Below, in pieces: positions 42,562 through 43,597 of a stretch of DNA of 43,597 bases; the first letter of the stretch is position 1; each line of letters begins with the position of its first letter. Position numbers and translations under genes: made by a program. The notes beneath the pieces were generated by a model that had not been told where the DNA came from, made no database searches, and saw only the letters and a list, made by a program, of their open reading frames with translations. Source of the stretch: CAYNRA01 sp964399465 (lineage in GTDB: Bacteria; Bacteroidota; Bacteroidia; Cytophagales; Spirosomataceae); assembly GCA_964399465.1 (NCBI GenBank), contig CAYNRA010000017.1, forward strand, positions 1-43,597, given 5' to 3'.

Positions 42562-43053
42562 TTATTTTTCCCAAGTTTCAAACCAAAAATCGAACTCATT
42601 TTTTTCGTCTTTCAGGTAATGAACACGAGAAACACAGTGCCATTCGTCCGATAAATCAGGGAAGAAAGTATCACCGTCGCAGGTTGTTTCAACAAGCGTT
42701 CTGAATAGCCGGTTTGCGGAAGGCAGCGCTTGGCGGTAAATTTCTCCTCCACCAATAACAAAAAGAGACTTTTCAGGAAATTCTTTTGATGCAAACGCCA
42801 ATGCATCTTTCAGAGACGAAACAACAAAGACACCTTCCAAAATAAGATCAACTTGGCGGGAAATAACCACGTTTATACGATTGGGCAAAGGGCGACCGAT
42901 GGAGTCATAGGTTTTTCGACCCATGATAACAGCATGGTTCGTAGTAAGTGACTTAAAGAGCTTTAGGTCAGAAGATAAACGCCACAAAAGGGCATTATCC
43001 TTGCCAATTGCCCCATTTTGAGCAACGGCTACGATGATTGAAAAAGGTATCAT
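42562..43053 (-). CDS. folA: Dihydrofolate reductase
   Basis: A 163-residue NADPH-dependent enzyme that regenerates tetrahydrofolate, with the normal bacterial length. It starts IIVAVAQNGAIGKDNALLW with Trp and the acidic/neutral active-site position before it, then SSDLKLFKSLT, MGRKTYDSIGRPLPNR binding NADPH, and FVIGGGEIYRQAL, the second nucleotide loop. It is followed by the deacetylase-family gene after eight bases, so they form a two-gene operon. Cytosolic. Divergent from the SDR gene across a 90-base spacer. Secure. Confidence 0.96.
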   Translation of the reverse strand: MIPFSIIVAVAQNGAIGKDNALLWRLSSDLKLFKSLTTNHAVIMGRKTYDSIGRPLPNRINVVISRQVDLILEGVFVVSSLKDALAFASKEFPEKSLFVIGGGEIYRQALPSANRLFRTLVETTCDGDTFFPDLSDEWHCVSRVHYLKDEKNEFDFWFETWEK

Positions 43054-43143
43054 TGGTGGGATTTAACATACAAACAATGAACGGATAGAAAAACAGAATT
43101 GTTCTAAGAGGGGATAAATCTACTTAAAAAAAACAAAGAAATT

Positions 43144-43597
43144 ATGTCAGAACCAAGCAAAGTTGCCTTCATTACGGGAGGTACAAAAGGAATAGGTTTA
43201 GGGATTGCAGAAGCACTGATTGCACAAGGCGTGCGTGTAGCGATAACAGGAAGAACACAAGAAGCGGCAGAAAAAACGGCAGAATTTCTTAATAAACAGA
43301 AAGAAGGATTTGCCATCGGAATTGCTTCTGATGTACGTGATTATGCTTCGCAAGAAGCAGCTGTTCGTTTTGTTTTGGATGTTTGGGGGCGCATAGATTA
43401 TGTCATTGCCAATGCAGGTATCGGTCATTTTGCTCCAATCCAAGATTTAAGTATTGAACAATGGCAAGAAACAATAGATGTAAATTTAACAGGTGCTTTT
43501 TTTACAGCAAAAGCGACACTTGAGGCATTAAAGGCAAGTGAAGGCTACTACATTTCCATTGCGAGTTTAGCAGGAACCAACTTTTTCCCGGCAGGAA
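43144..43597 (+). CDS. Short-chain dehydrogenase/reductase, cut by the window end
   Basis: The first 151 residues of a classical SDR. TGGTKGIG at 11-18 is the dinucleotide-binding loop, ASDVRD near 61-66 contacts the adenine, ANAGIG is the structural N-A-G motif, and SIASLAG near 138-144 holds the catalytic serine. The Y-x-x-x-K pair must lie beyond the edge. Substrate unknown; many such proteins reduce sugars or 3-oxoacyl compounds. It starts about 90 bases from the divergent folA gene; no consensus promoter is seen in the spacer. Confidence 0.9.
   Translation, partial: MSEPSKVAFITGGTKGIGLGIAEALIAQGVRVAITGRTQEAAEKTAEFLNKQKEGFAIGIASDVRDYASQEAAVRFVLDVWGRIDYVIANAGIGHFAPIQDLSIEQWQETIDVNLTGAFFTAKATLEALKASEGYYISIASLAGTNFFPAG

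Overview
The window is a chromosomal stretch of a Bacteroidota bacterium, most likely a pigmented Cytophagales-type organism. Support: a SusC/SusD pair, a type IX secretion sorting domain, a TamB-type giant protein, a DUF6089-type barrel, a CruF-type carotenoid hydratase, no convincing Shine-Dalgarno sites, and several copies of the Bacteroidota promoter (TTG, 18-20 bases, TAnnTTTG). I cannot name the genus. Most of the DNA is coherent housekeeping and envelope genes. No rRNA, tRNA, CRISPR array, prophage or complete insertion sequence is visible.

Layout. 0-5.6 kb: on the minus strand, an exported M1 peptidase, a GNAT acetyltransferase with a cysteine-rich tail, and an exported M20 dipeptidase. 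A cluster of small hairpins lies upstream of the GNAT gene, and strong terminators separate the units. 5.7-6.8 kb: a plus-strand cargo protein of the type IX secretion system. 6.9-11.9 kb: a minus-strand SusC-SusD-small lipoprotein operon for nutrient uptake. 12-15.4 kb: a TIGR01777 epimerase, then plus-strand panD, a UPF0104 membrane protein and a YugP-like zinc peptidase. 15.4-20.8 kb: a tight minus-strand run uvrA - unknown membrane-anchored protein - cruF - galK. 20.9-22.8 kb: HAD phosphatase and MFS transporter.

22.8-25.9 kb is the only clearly accessory stretch. It holds an RHH antitoxin gene with a promoter/operator-like site, its MazF/PemK-type toxin gene broken by a 5-bp tandem duplication, a decayed gene remnant, a serine hydrolase and a VOC-fold protein.

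26-35.2 kb is an envelope block: PBP1A, tsaD, divergent tamB and a DUF6089-type outer-membrane protein whose stop codon lies one base from that of tamB. 35.3-43.6 kb: a long PurF-type amidophosphoribosyltransferase, a 49-codon gene with a near-perfect promoter, a LolA-like periplasmic protein paired with hemH, a nucleotide-sugar epimerase, an enoyl-CoA hydratase/isomerase, folA paired with a histone-deacetylase-family gene, and the start of an SDR gene cut by the window edge.

The observations most worth follow-up are the slippage-type frameshift in the toxin gene, the unassigned hairpin cluster upstream of the GNAT gene, the 49-codon gene, and the linkage of uvrA with carotenoid synthesis. 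I did not find a clearly new multi-gene system.
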